Origin: Mesorhizobium amorphae CCNWGS0123
Lineage (GTDB): Bacteria; Pseudomonadota; Alphaproteobacteria; Rhizobiales; Rhizobiaceae
Length of the DNA: 64,000 bases
Direction: 5' to 3'
Assembly (NCBI RefSeq): GCF_001686985.1
Contig: NZ_CP015318.1
Location: forward strand, 6,136,001-6,200,000
The translations under genes and the position numbers were made by a program. The notes under the pieces are model-generated. The model ran no database searches, was not told the DNA's origin, and saw only the letters and a program-made list of their open reading frames with translations. This document shows positions 54,007 to 62,977 of the stretch, piece by piece. How positions within the stretch are numbered: position 1 is the first letter of the stretch; each line of letters begins with the position of its first letter.

Positions 54007-55092
54007 TTGAACATCATCCATCGCGTCAGGCCGCTCGCCGCAACATTGCTGGCCGGCATGGCAATGCTTGCGACGGTCAATGCCATTCATGCGGCCGACG
54101 CAACCGCCCGGCCGGAAGCTGCGGTTTCGCCGATGAAGCGCGTGGCGGAAGCCCGGGCCAAGGCCAAGGCCGAGAACCCCGACGGCGCCGATCGCGTCTA
54201 TGGCGGCAAGGAGGCCGAGAAAGGCGCCTACCCGTTCCAGGTGGCGCTGCTGACCACCGACAGGCTCGACGATAGCCCGGCCTCGCAGCCGGACGCGCAA
54301 TTTTGCGGCGGCAGCCTGATCGCCCCGCAATGGGTTCTGACGGCGGCGCATTGCCTGGTCGACAACGGCCAGCCGATCTCGGCAAGCGCGATCACCGTGC
54401 TGACCGGAGCCACCGAACTCAGCGAAGGCAAGCGCCACAAGGCGGCGGAAGTCATCGTCAACGAAGGCTATAGCGAGCAGACGATGGACAGTGACATCGG
54501 CCTGATCCGGCTGGCCGAGCCGGCCGACGCGCCGACCATCAAACTCGCGCGCGAGGCAACGCCCGAGTCCGGCAAGACCACGGTCATCGGCTGGGGCAAG
54601 ATGCAGGACGGAACGTTCCCGACGGCGCTGATGGTGGCCGACCTCGATCTCGAGCCGAACACGACCTGCAACACCGGCATCAAGGACATCTATGCGCGCG
54701 ACCTGAAAGCGGCGCTCAGCGATCTCGCCCGCCGCATGCGCTATTCGGCGAGGGGCATCGACGCGGCCGCAAATGCCATTGCCGCCGACATGTCCGATCC
54801 TTTGACCGGCAACATGATCTGCGCCGGCACCGCCAGCGGCGAACGCGACGCCTGCAACGGCGACAGCGGCGGCCCGCTGTTCATGACCGGCGCCGACGGT
54901 CCGGTCCAGGTCGGCGTCGTCTCCTGGGGCGAAGGTCCGGCGGACGGCACCACTGCCTGCGGCCACAAGAACGCCTACGGCATCTACACGCGGCTGGCCA
55001 ACTACACGGGCTGGATCGAGGAAAAGATGAATGGCCCCGCGGCGGCCCCTGCTGCGCCCAAGCCTGGTGCCGGCACTGCGAAGAAGCCCTGA
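54007..55092 (+). CDS. exported trypsin-like serine protease (S1A)
   Basis: The 361-aa product begins at TTG 54007 after AGGAGG. Signal peptide 1-29 is followed by a basic propeptide. The mature start is probably Val64 after Arg63 (DGADR-VYGGKEAE), as in trypsinogen. The triad is His115 (LTAAHCLVD), Asp163 (DSDIGLIRL) and Ser287 (NGDSGGPLF). Asp281, six residues before the catalytic Ser, gives trypsin-type (Arg/Lys) specificity. A Pro/Ala-rich C-terminal tail ends the protein. Cysteines pair as in S1A. Confidence 0.9.
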   Translation: MNIIHRVRPLAATLLAGMAMLATVNAIHAADATARPEAAVSPMKRVAEARAKAKAENPDGADRVYGGKEAEKGAYPFQVALLTTDRLDDSPASQPDAQFCGGSLIAPQWVLTAAHCLVDNGQPISASAITVLTGATELSEGKRHKAAEVIVNEGYSEQTMDSDIGLIRLAEPADAPTIKLAREATPESGKTTVIGWGKMQDGTFPTALMVADLDLEPNTTCNTGIKDIYARDLKAALSDLARRMRYSARGIDAAANAIAADMSDPLTGNMICAGTASGERDACNGDSGGPLFMTGADGPVQVGVVSWGEGPADGTTACGHKNAYGIYTRLANYTGWIEEKMNGPAAAPAAPKPGAGTAKKP

Positions 55093-55110
55093 GAACAAGC
55101 GCATATGAAG

Positions 55111-55140
55111 ACGGCGGGAATGTTCCCGCCGTTTTTATAT
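55111..55140 (+). terminator. intrinsic terminator after the trypsin-like gene
   Basis: The stem ACGGCGGGAA / TTCCCGCCGT (loop TG) is followed by TTTTATATTT, 18 bp after the protease stop codon. Strong rho-independent terminator on the plus strand. Confidence 0.9.
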
Positions 55141-55167
55141 TTAGCTGGCTTTGTATTCCGGCGCTTG

Positions 55168-56214
55168 CTACTTCCTCGGCGGGCCCTTGCGCTCCGCCGA
55201 AGCCGCCCACAGATTGATGTCGGCCTCGCGCGCATAGGTATCGATTTCCGCGAGTTCCGCGTCACTGAAGTCGAGCGCCTTCAAGGCGCCGACGCAATCC
55301 TCGACCTGTTCCGGCCGGCTGGCGCCGATCAGCGCCGAGGTCACCCGGCCCCTGCGCAGCACCCAGGCCAGCGCCATCTGCGCCAGCGTCTGGCCGCGGC
55401 GGCCGGCAATCGCGTTCAGCGCCTGGATGTTGGCGACGCTCTTGTCGTTGATGAAAGCGGGCCGCAGCGACTTGCCCTGGCTAGCCCGGCTGCCGTCAGG
55501 GATGCCTCCGAGGTACTTATCGGTCAGCATGCCTTGCGCCAGCGGCGAGAACACGATCGAGCCGACACCAAGCCCTTCCAGCGTGTCGAGCAGCCCGTCC
55601 TCCTCGACCCAGCGGTTGAGCATCGAATAACTCGGCTGATGGATGAGGCAGGGCGTGCCGAGCTGCTTCAATATGTCGGCCGCCTCGCGCGTGCGCTGCG
55701 AATTGTAGGACGAGATGCCAGCGTACAGCGCCTTGCCCGAGCGCACCGCATGGTCGAGCGCGCCCATCGTCTCCTCCAGCGGCGTATCGGGGTCGAAACG
55801 ATGCGAATAGAAGATATCGACATAGTCGAGCCCCGTCCGCTTCAGGCTCTGGTCGAGGCTGGCCAGCACATATTTGCGGCCACCCCATTCGCCGTAGGGA
55901 CCTGCCCACATCTCGTAGCCGGCCTTGGTCGAGATGATCATCTCGTCGCGATAGGCGGCAAAGTCGGTGCGCAGGATTTCACCGAAGGCGGTCTCCGCCG
56001 AGCCGGGCGGCGGACCGTAATTGTTGGCGAGGTCGAAATGCGTGATGCCCAGGTCGAATGCGCGGCGCACGATGGCCTGCTTGGTCTTGTGCGGCGTGTC
56101 GTTACCGAAATTGTGCCACAGCCCGAGCGAGATGGCCGGCAGCTTCAGGCCGGACCGCCCACAGCGGTTGTAGATCATTTTCTCATAGCGGTTTTCGGCG
56201 GCGACATAGGGCAT
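55168..56214 (-). CDS. aldo/keto reductase (YghZ/Gpr-like)
   Basis: NADPH-dependent reductase of aldehydes such as L-glyceraldehyde 3-phosphate or methylglyoxal (family knowledge). The 348-aa product (start MPYVAAENRYEK) has the TIM-barrel motifs THFDLANNYGPPPGSAE (Asp and Tyr of the catalytic tetrad), IISTKAGYEMW (Lys) and DYVDIFYSHRFDPDTP (His). It lies downstream of a hairpin that should end the sugar operon, so it may have its own promoter. Confidence 0.9.
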   Translation of the reverse strand: MPYVAAENRYEKMIYNRCGRSGLKLPAISLGLWHNFGNDTPHKTKQAIVRRAFDLGITHFDLANNYGPPPGSAETAFGEILRTDFAAYRDEMIISTKAGYEMWAGPYGEWGGRKYVLASLDQSLKRTGLDYVDIFYSHRFDPDTPLEETMGALDHAVRSGKALYAGISSYNSQRTREAADILKQLGTPCLIHQPSYSMLNRWVEEDGLLDTLEGLGVGSIVFSPLAQGMLTDKYLGGIPDGSRASQGKSLRPAFINDKSVANIQALNAIAGRRGQTLAQMALAWVLRRGRVTSALIGASRPEQVEDCVGALKALDFSDAELAEIDTYAREADINLWAASAERKGPPRK

Positions 56215-56295
56215 GGGGAATATCCTCGATATCTGAAACGGACCGGGCACGGCCATCGCATGCGCGATGAGCAGGCCCCGCACCCCACCCTTTAA

Positions 56296-56321
56296 CCTCT
56301 CCCCGGGAGAAGGGGGAGAGG
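56296..56321 (-). terminator. GC-rich hairpin ending the sugar operon
   Basis: CCTCTCCCC / GGGGAGAGG with an 8-nt loop lies 34 bp after the Gfo/Idh stop on the minus strand. It resembles the C-rich repeat hairpin that recurs in rhizobial intergenic DNA. No long T-run follows, so it may be a transcript-end stabiliser. Confidence 0.5.
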
Positions 56322-56354
56322 GGCAAAGTCAAAATTATCGATAATCGCTGCGGC

Positions 56355-57497
56355 CTACTTCTTCTTGGCCATCAGTTCCTTCGCCTCCTTGACGCCGAGA
56401 GCCGCCGGCCGCTCGCAGGTGGTCTGCATGGCGACGAACTTGCCGGTTTCGCCCGAGCGCAATATGCCGGTCATCACGTCGACGGCATGCAGCGCCAGCT
56501 CCATCGAGCAGCGGTGCGGCCGACCTTCGGCAATTGCGATCGCCATGTCGGCAAGGCCGGCGGTGCGATAGTTGGCCATCATGCCCTGTCCGTGCATTTC
56601 ATTGGGAACGCCGAACGGATGCTTCCATTTCGGCAGTTTCTTGACCGGCTTGGCCGCTTCGGTGAGACGCACGTCGCCGCCGAAGAAGTTCGGATCCGGC
56701 ACGAACACCGTGCCCGCCTCGCCATAGAGTTCCATCGGCGCGTGGCCATGGCTCCAGACGTCCCAGCTGGTGTTGAGCGTGATGACGGCGCCATTCTCGA
56801 ACTCCAGCAGGCCATGGATGGTCGTCGGCGTGTTGACCGGGATTTTTTCGCCCGCGCGCGGCTTCGACGAAATCGTCCGCTCCGTCGCGGGGATCGAAGC
56901 GAACGCCGCCACCTGCTTCACCGGCCCGATCAGCTGGATCAGATTGGTGATGTAGTAGGGTCCGATATCGAGCACCGGACCGGCGCCCGGCTGGAAAAAG
57001 AAGTCCGGATTGGGATGCCAGTGCTCCATGCCGTGGCCCATCACATGGCAGGTGCCGCTGGTGATCTTGCCGAGCGCGCCGGTGTCGATCAGGTTGCGCA
57101 CCAGCTGGTGCGCGCCGCCGAGGAAAGTGTCGGGTGCCGAGCCGATGCGCAGCCCCTTCTTCTCCGCCCGGCTCTTCAGGTCGAGCCCTTCCTTGATCGA
57201 CAGCACGAACGGCTTTTCCGAATAGACGTGCTTGCCCGCGTCGAGGATCTGCTTCGACACCGCGTAATGCACCGCCGGAATGGTGAGGTTGACGATGATG
57301 TCGATGTCGTCGGCTTTGAGCAGATCTTCGACGGTCTCGGCGCGCAGCTTGAACTCCTTCGCCCGCGCCTTCGCCGCGTCCATATTGATGTCGGCGCAAG
57401 CACGCATCTCGATGCCGCGAAACAGCGGCGCCAGCGAGAAATATGCCTTCGAGATGTTGCCGCAGCCGATGACGCCGATACCCAGTTTCTTTGCCAT
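56355..57497 (-). CDS. Gfo/Idh/MocA-family oxidoreductase
   Basis: NAD(P)-dependent sugar or inositol dehydrogenase. The 380-aa product has the N-terminal Rossmann motif GVIGCGNISKAYFSLA, the catalytic EKPF with Lys, and an alpha/beta C-terminal substrate domain (GPYYITNLIQLIGPV). It is the last gene of the sugar ABC operon, 11 bp after the isomerase gene. Together they suggest breakdown of a sugar or polyol brought in by the transporter. Confidence 0.9.
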   Translation of the reverse strand: MAKKLGIGVIGCGNISKAYFSLAPLFRGIEMRACADINMDAAKARAKEFKLRAETVEDLLKADDIDIIVNLTIPAVHYAVSKQILDAGKHVYSEKPFVLSIKEGLDLKSRAEKKGLRIGSAPDTFLGGAHQLVRNLIDTGALGKITSGTCHVMGHGMEHWHPNPDFFFQPGAGPVLDIGPYYITNLIQLIGPVKQVAAFASIPATERTISSKPRAGEKIPVNTPTTIHGLLEFENGAVITLNTSWDVWSHGHAPMELYGEAGTVFVPDPNFFGGDVRLTEAAKPVKKLPKWKHPFGVPNEMHGQGMMANYRTAGLADMAIAIAEGRPHRCSMELALHAVDVMTGILRSGETGKFVAMQTTCERPAALGVKEAKELMAKKK

Positions 57498-57508
57498 GAT
57501 GATTGTTC

Positions 57509-58255
57509 CTAGTAAGCCTTGACGGATGCGAGTGAACGGCGGGCGAAGCGTTCGATGTCGTTGGGGTTGTCCTGTTCCATGACGTAGTACTTGGCGACGC
57601 TCTTGGCGCGCAAGGCCTTGATCAGCCCGGCCCAGTCGATGGTGCCGTGGCCGACATCCGACCAGCCGTCCTCGTCCAGCCCCTCGCCTGGCTTGGCCAT
57701 GTCCTTGACATGGATGGCGCTGATGCGCTTGCCGTGCTTTTCGATCCAGGGCAGCGGATCGACGCCGCCGCGCACCACCCAGGCGACGTCCATCTCCCAG
57801 CCGATGTCGGGCGCCGAGGTCAGGATATGGTCCTGCGGCACCGAGCCGTCGGCAAGCGTCTTGAATTCAAAATCATGATTATGCCAGGCAAAGCCGTAGC
57901 CGGCCTTTTGCGCCGTCTCGCCAACCTTGGCCAGCCGCTCGCCGAAGCCGCGCCAGCCGGCGGCATCGGCCGGCCTCTGCTCGGCGAGCAGATAGGGACA
58001 GATGACCAGCGTGATGCCGAGCGCATCGGCTGTTCTGCGCACGCCGTCGAAATCGTTCTCCAGCGCGTCGATCGAGAAATGCCCGGTCGGCATCGAAAGC
58101 CCGTTCTTGTCGAGCTCGGCGCGGAAGGCCTTGGGATCGTCATAGACGCCGCCGAACCCTTCAACTTGCTTGTAGCCGAGTTCGCCGAGCGTCTTCAGCA
58201 CGCCCTCCCAAGGCTGGAAATTGCGGGCGCTGTAAAGTTGGAATGACCAGTTCAT
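57509..58255 (-). CDS. sugar phosphate isomerase/epimerase (TIM barrel, xylose isomerase-like)
   Basis: The 248-aa product (start MNWSFQLYSARN) has the AP-endonuclease-2-like TIM barrel with SFQLYSAR, FAWHNHDFEF (metal His region), EMDVAWVVRGG and HVKDMAKPGEG. Such enzymes epimerise or isomerise sugars or inositol derivatives and use a divalent metal. It lies 43 bp after the ATPase gene. Confidence 0.87.
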   Translation of the reverse strand: MNWSFQLYSARNFQPWEGVLKTLGELGYKQVEGFGGVYDDPKAFRAELDKNGLSMPTGHFSIDALENDFDGVRRTADALGITLVICPYLLAEQRPADAAGWRGFGERLAKVGETAQKAGYGFAWHNHDFEFKTLADGSVPQDHILTSAPDIGWEMDVAWVVRGGVDPLPWIEKHGKRISAIHVKDMAKPGEGLDEDGWSDVGHGTIDWAGLIKALRAKSVAKYYVMEQDNPNDIERFARRSLASVKAY

Positions 58256-58298
58256 CGTCTTGTCCGTTTTCTCTTGGGGGATGGATCTTGGGAGAAGT

Positions 58299-59393
58299 CT
58301 AAAGGCGGTTGCCGGTTTGGGCGTCGAAGAGCGAGGCCCGCATCGGATCGAAACCGATGCTGACCGTGTCCGCATTGTTCGGCGTGCGCTCCGAGGTCAC
58401 CCTGACGGTGAAGTTCTGCTTGCCAAGCTTCAGCCAGACCAGCGTATCGGAGCCCATCGGCTCGACGACCTCGACATTTGCCGTCGTCGTGAACGGCCAG
58501 CCTGCGCCGCTGTTGAAGGCGACATGCTCGGGGCGCATGCCGAACACGGCCGGCCCCGGCGTCGGTTCCTTCTCGAAGGCGTAGGTCGCGAGCGGGATGC
58601 GCACGTCCTCGAAGGCGAACTGCCAGTCGCTGCCCACCTTCTCCAGCCTGCCATCGATGAAGTTCATCGCCGGCGAGCCGAGAAAGCCGGCGACGAAGCG
58701 ATTGACCGGGCGGTTGTAGATGGTCTGCGGCGCGTCGAGCTGCTGGATGACGCCGCCCTTCATCACCGCGATGCGGTCGGCCAGCGTCATCGCCTCGATC
58801 TGGTCGTGGGTGACGTAGATCATGGTGTTCTGCAGCTTGCGATGCAGCAGCTTGATCTCGACGCGCAGTTCCGCTCGCAACTTGGCGTCGAGGTTGGAAA
58901 GCGGCTCGTCGAACAGGAAGACGTCGACGTCACGCACCAGCGCCCGTCCGATCGCCACGCGCTGGCGCTGGCCGCCCGAGAGCGCCGAAGGCTTGCGCTG
59001 CAAAAGCGGCTCGATCTGCAGGATCTCGGCGGCACGCGCGATGCGCTTGTCGATCTCCTCCTTGGGCAGACCGGCGACGCGCAGGCCAAAGGACAGATTC
59101 CGCTCCACCGTCATTTGCGGATAGAGCGCATAGGATTGGAACACCATGCCGATGCCGCGGTCCTTGGGCTCCTCCCAGGTGACGTTCTTGCCCTTGATGA
59201 AGATGCGGCCTTCGGAAATGTCGAGCAAGCCGGCGATGCAGTTGAGCAAGGTCGACTTGCCGCAGCCCGACGGCCCGAGCAGCACGATGAACTCGCCCTC
59301 GGCGACATCGAGATTGAGCGTGTGCAGCACCGAGATGGCGCCGAAACTCAGCGACAGATCCTGGATCGAAACGCTGGTACCGTTCTGCGCCAT
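58299..59393 (-). CDS. sugar ABC transporter ATP-binding protein (MalK/UgpC type)
   Basis: The 364-aa product (start MAQNGTSVSIQDL) has Walker A GPSGCGKSTLL, signature LSGGQRQRVAIGRAL and Walker B VFLFDEPLSNLDAKL, with a TOBE domain (about 240-360) typical of CUT1 importers. It starts 5 bp after the second permease ends. One ATPase dimer should serve the two permeases of this operon. Confidence 0.93.
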   Translation of the reverse strand: MAQNGTSVSIQDLSLSFGAISVLHTLNLDVAEGEFIVLLGPSGCGKSTLLNCIAGLLDISEGRIFIKGKNVTWEEPKDRGIGMVFQSYALYPQMTVERNLSFGLRVAGLPKEEIDKRIARAAEILQIEPLLQRKPSALSGGQRQRVAIGRALVRDVDVFLFDEPLSNLDAKLRAELRVEIKLLHRKLQNTMIYVTHDQIEAMTLADRIAVMKGGVIQQLDAPQTIYNRPVNRFVAGFLGSPAMNFIDGRLEKVGSDWQFAFEDVRIPLATYAFEKEPTPGPAVFGMRPEHVAFNSGAGWPFTTTANVEVVEPMGSDTLVWLKLGKQNFTVRVTSERTPNNADTVSIGFDPMRASLFDAQTGNRL

Positions 59394-59398
59394 ATCCA

Positions 59399-60334
59399 CT
59401 AGCCTTTCACCGCGCCGGCGGCGATGCCGCGCACGAACCATCTTCCGGAGACGAAGTAGATAATCAGGGGTACCGCAGCCGTCAGAATGGTGGCCGCCAT
59501 GTTGACATTGTACTCCCTCACGCCGGTCGTGGTGTTGACGATGTTGTTGAGCTGCACCGTCATCGGCCAGTTGGGCCGCCCTGCAAACACGATGCCGAAC
59601 AGGAAGTCGTTCCAGATACCGGTAACCTGCAGGATGACGGCAACGACCGTGATCGGCACTGACATCGGCAGCATGATGTGGAAAAAGATGCGCCAGAAAC
59701 CCGCGCCGTCGACACGCGCTGCCTTGAACAGCTCGACCGGTATTGCCGCGTAGAAATTGCGGAACAGCAGCGTCAGGATGGGCATTCCGAAGATCGTGTG
59801 CACGATGATGATGCCAGGCAGGGATGCGAACAGCCCGACCGAGCTCAGTCCGATGATCAATGGATAGATCACCACCTGGTAGGGTACGAAGGCGCCAAAC
59901 ACGAGCAACCCGAAGAGCAAATTGGCGCCCCTGTACGGCCAGAAGGTCAGCGCGTAGCCGTTGACCGACGCGCAGATGATCGAGATGACCACGCTGGGCA
60001 AGGTGATCTTCACCGAATTGTAAAACCCTGGACTGAGGCCGTTGCAGTCGCGACCGGTGCAGGCATGGAGCCAGGCGTCGGCCCAGGGCTGGAAGGTCGG
60101 CTCGCCTGGAAGGTTGAAAAGATGTCCAAGCCTGATCTCCGGCATCCCCTTCAGCGATGTGACGATCATGATGTAGACCGGGATGAGGAAGAAGAGAGCC
60201 GCGACGACCAGGAAAGCATAAAGGCCGATGCGGCCGGCCGATATCCGACGCGGTTTCGGCCCGAAGGGCCCCGCGCCGGCCTGATCCTGTCCTTCCTGGA
60301 CAGGCTGAATTGCGGTGATCTGGCCGGCGGTCAT
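59399..60334 (-). CDS. sugar ABC transporter permease (MalG type)
   Basis: The 311-aa inner-membrane protein has six transmembrane helices and the EAA motif ELFKAARVDGAGFWRIFFHI, the contact for the ATPase. ATG at 60334 overlaps the stop of the first permease (ATGA). It ends 5 bp before the ATPase gene. It belongs to the CUT1 group (LacF/LacG or AglF/AglG-like). Confidence 0.92.
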   Translation of the reverse strand: MTAGQITAIQPVQEGQDQAGAGPFGPKPRRISAGRIGLYAFLVVAALFFLIPVYIMIVTSLKGMPEIRLGHLFNLPGEPTFQPWADAWLHACTGRDCNGLSPGFYNSVKITLPSVVISIICASVNGYALTFWPYRGANLLFGLLVFGAFVPYQVVIYPLIIGLSSVGLFASLPGIIIVHTIFGMPILTLLFRNFYAAIPVELFKAARVDGAGFWRIFFHIMLPMSVPITVVAVILQVTGIWNDFLFGIVFAGRPNWPMTVQLNNIVNTTTGVREYNVNMAATILTAAVPLIIYFVSGRWFVRGIAAGAVKG

Positions 60335-61221
60335 GCGCTCGCTTCCCGATTTCGCCGCCACAGCAGAATGCCGCCGAAAGCCAGCACGACCAGGACCGGC
60401 AGCAGCATCATCGTTGCCGCGGCCATACCCTGGCCGACGTTCTGGCGGACTGTGATGAGCTGGATGACGTAGACTGCCGGCATCGACGTGGCGATGCCGG
60501 GACCGCCGCCGGTCATGGCGATAACCAGGTCGTAGACGCGCACCACGCTTACGCACTGGAGAACGAAGGCGGTGGCGAAGGCACCCTTCATCATTGGCGC
60601 CACGATGGACATGTGCGTGCGCCACGTGGGGATGCCGTCGACCCTCGCCGCTTTCCAGATCTCCTCGTCAACGCCGCGCAGGCCGGCAAGCAGGATCGCC
60701 ATCGTCACGCCCGAACCCTGCCAGATGCCCGCCACGACCAGCGCGTACAGCGCCGTGTCGGCATCGACCAGCGGGGCGAAGCTGAAGCTCGACCAGCCCA
60801 AATTGCGGAGCGCCGCCTGCAGGCCGAGGTTGGGGTCGAGCACCCATTGCCACACAAGTCCGGTGACGATCAGCGACATGGCGAAAGGATACAGGAAGAT
60901 CGAGCGGAACAGGTCCTCCTGGCGGATGCGCTGATCCATGAAAACGGCAAGCAGGTAACCGAACACCATGTTGCAGGTGATGGACATCAGGCCGAAGAAC
61001 CAGATGTTGTTGACCGAGACGAGCCAGCGGCTATCGGCCCAAAGGCGCCTGTATTGCGCCAGGCCGACGAAATCATAGGTGGGAAACAGCTTCGAACTGG
61101 TGAAAGACCATAGCACCGAGAAGCCGATGCCGATCACGAACACGCCGACGGCGACGAGGATCATCGGTATCGTCCCGATGACGGCGGGCAGGTGAAATCT
61201 GCGCCTCCAGCTTTTCTGCAT
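60331..61221 (-). CDS. sugar ABC transporter permease (MalF type)
   Basis: The 296-aa protein has six transmembrane helices (first at about 10-32, GTIPMILVAVGVFVIGI) and the EAA motif DEEIWKAARVDGIPTWRTHM. It is the first permease of the pair. The gene begins 192 bp after the binding-protein gene's stop, a gap that holds a strong hairpin. Confidence 0.92.
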   Translation of the reverse strand: MQKSWRRRFHLPAVIGTIPMILVAVGVFVIGIGFSVLWSFTSSKLFPTYDFVGLAQYRRLWADSRWLVSVNNIWFFGLMSITCNMVFGYLLAVFMDQRIRQEDLFRSIFLYPFAMSLIVTGLVWQWVLDPNLGLQAALRNLGWSSFSFAPLVDADTALYALVVAGIWQGSGVTMAILLAGLRGVDEEIWKAARVDGIPTWRTHMSIVAPMMKGAFATAFVLQCVSVVRVYDLVIAMTGGGPGIATSMPAVYVIQLITVRQNVGQGMAAATMMLLPVLVVLAFGGILLWRRNREASA

Positions 61222-61368
61222 CGTCCGTCTTTCTCCGCTTCCACCGACACTCTGGGGCAGTCTGCCGACGTGAAAGTCAGCGTTTGTCCGAACGACCGGG
61301 CTCCGAACCGCCGCGACTTCTGCGATTGTCAGCCCGTCGCCGAGAAAAGGCTCGGGTCGGGACGCGAC

Positions 61369-61397
61369 AGAGGCGCCGCCGCAAGGGCGGCGCCTCT
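61369..61397. repeat. 12-bp perfect hairpin between the binding-protein and permease genes
   Basis: AGAGGCGCCGCC / GGCGGCGCCTCT with loop GCAAG lies 17 bp after the binding-protein stop. There is no T-run. Such hairpins downstream of binding-protein genes protect the upstream mRNA and lower permease expression, as known for malE. Confidence 0.75.
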
Positions 61398-61413
61398 GGG
61401 TGCTGATCGGTTC

Positions 61414-62670
61414 CTAGTCGGAGTTACCGATGATGGTAGAAAACTTCGCAGTAGCGTCGTCAGCGGTCATGGAGTCGTCCGCGAAATATTGCGAGACGAG
61501 CTCATTGATCTGCTGATTGGTGTTCTCGGTGATGAAGCGGTTCGTGGCAGTGACGATGTTGGACGGGTTTTCCACCGCTTTCAGGGACTTCTGCATGCAC
61601 GGGTCGGCCGTCGACATGTCGACATCGCCGCGCACGGGCATGGAACCCTTGGCGTTGTTGAAGGCGACCTGAACCTCCGGGCTGATGAGGAGCGCTGCAA
61701 GACGCTTCTGCGCTGCTTCGACGTCCGGATTGTCCTGCTTGAAGAAGACGATGATGTCGCCGTCGGTGCTGATCACCGGCTTGTCCTCGTTCAGGCCGAT
61801 CATGCAGCCGAAATCCTTGACGCCGGTCATGCCGGCGGCTGCGAATTCGCCGCGAGCCCAGTCGCCCATCACCTGCAGTCCGGCCTTGCCGGTGATCACG
61901 AGGTTGGTGGTGTCGTTCCAGTTGCGGTTGGCATAGCCGTTGTCGGTGAACTGCTTCAGGGTCCGCAACTGGGTGAAGACGCCTTTCATCTCGGGGCCGC
62001 CGGCAATTTCGGCGCTCTTCTTGGTGTACATCTCGTCACGTTTGGCGACGCCGAGAGCCTCGGTGACCATGTCCTGGAACAGCAACTGGATCTGCCAGCC
62101 GTTTCCGTCGCCGCCGATGGCGAAGGGAATGAGACCCGCCTCCTTGATCTTCGGCGCGGCCGCAATGAAATCGGCCAGGCTCTTCGGCTCCGGCACGCCC
62201 GCTTTCTCGAAGACCGGCTTGGAGTACCAGGCCCAGTAATTCGAATGGATGTTGACCGGAACGCACCACCAGTGACCGTCGACGAGGCAGGCGCTGCCGA
62301 TCGCCTTCGGGCGAATGACCTCATCCCACTTGCCGGCGGTCGCGACGTCCGTGAGGTCGAGCAGCTTGCCGCCCGAAATCAGTTCCTCGTACTGCCGGCC
62401 GGGATTGAACTGAGCCGCACCGGGCGGATCGCCGCCGAGCACGCGCTGCATGACGGTCGAGCGGGCGGTTTCGCCGAGTGCGACGGCGCTGTCCACCCAC
62501 TTGTCGCCGTGGCCGTCATTGTCAAAGGCCTTTGCAAACTGCGAGACCGCCGCCGACTCGCCCTTCGACGTCCACCAGTGAATCACTTCCAGATCGGCCG
62601 CGGCCGCCGGACCGGCGAACTGCAGCGCCGCCGTCGCCGCCAGCGCGGCAGTCAAGAGTTTATATCGCAT
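61414..62670 (-). CDS. sugar ABC transporter periplasmic binding protein
   Basis: The 418-aa product (start MRYKLLTAAL, GGGAGGAA upstream) has a signal peptide ending AGPAAAA near residue 24. The mature part is a CUT1-type periplasmic binding protein (family 1): LEVIHWWTSKGESAAVSQFA, PGAAQFNPGRQYEELI and TDGDIIVFFKQDNPD. Sequence style is close to glucose/mannose- and glucoside-binding proteins; the ligand is not determined. First gene of the operon. Confidence 0.92.
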   Translation of the reverse strand: MRYKLLTAALAATAALQFAGPAAAADLEVIHWWTSKGESAAVSQFAKAFDNDGHGDKWVDSAVALGETARSTVMQRVLGGDPPGAAQFNPGRQYEELISGGKLLDLTDVATAGKWDEVIRPKAIGSACLVDGHWWCVPVNIHSNYWAWYSKPVFEKAGVPEPKSLADFIAAAPKIKEAGLIPFAIGGDGNGWQIQLLFQDMVTEALGVAKRDEMYTKKSAEIAGGPEMKGVFTQLRTLKQFTDNGYANRNWNDTTNLVITGKAGLQVMGDWARGEFAAAGMTGVKDFGCMIGLNEDKPVISTDGDIIVFFKQDNPDVEAAQKRLAALLISPEVQVAFNNAKGSMPVRGDVDMSTADPCMQKSLKAVENPSNIVTATNRFITENTNQQINELVSQYFADDSMTADDATAKFSTIIGNSD

Positions 62671-62688
62671 TTCGGTTCCTCCCAGAAT

Positions 62689-62702
62689 CTGAAACGTTAC
62701 AG
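62689..62702 (-). promoter_or_regulatory. LacI-type operator O1 at the sugar operon start
   Basis: CTGAAACGTTACAG with the central AACGTT core of LacI/GalR operators. It is 18 bp upstream of the binding-protein ATG. On the minus strand it directly follows a -35 TTGCGC (62730-62735) and -10 TATCGA (62707-62712) with a 17-bp spacer, so a bound repressor would cover the start site. Confidence 0.75.
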
Positions 62703-62963
62703 ATTTTCGATACGGCAATTGTGTGACGTGCGCAACCCCTCGCGCAAAAGCCATCCGGATATTTTTTCGAGCTGCGAACAAAATCCTTCCGCCAACACCA
62801 CATTGTGCACCGCAGCACGCAAAGTTGCACCGCAAACCAAGGAAGGCTGGCAAAGAATTCGCCTGAAGGGCCTTCTCCGCTGAATTCCAATGGTTTTCTG
62901 TGCCGGCAGCACAGCAGACCTAAGCTGGCCTGCCACGACCGCGCACGTGTCGCTCGTGACAAT

Positions 62964-62977
62964 CTGTAACGTTTCAG
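62964..62977 (+). promoter_or_regulatory. LacI-type operator O2 upstream of the regulator gene
   Basis: CTGTAACGTTTCAG is the exact reverse complement of O1. It sits between a candidate -35 GTGACA (62956-62961) and -10 GTATTG (62979-62984), 17 bp apart, so it may serve autorepression of the regulator and looping to O1 about 275 bp away. Confidence 0.7.

Noticed and set aside
42093..55167. Caspase/protease block as a prophage or integrative element
   Set aside because: No integrase, transposase, tRNA or direct repeats at the borders, and composition does not differ clearly apart from the spacer at 53.6-54.0 kb.
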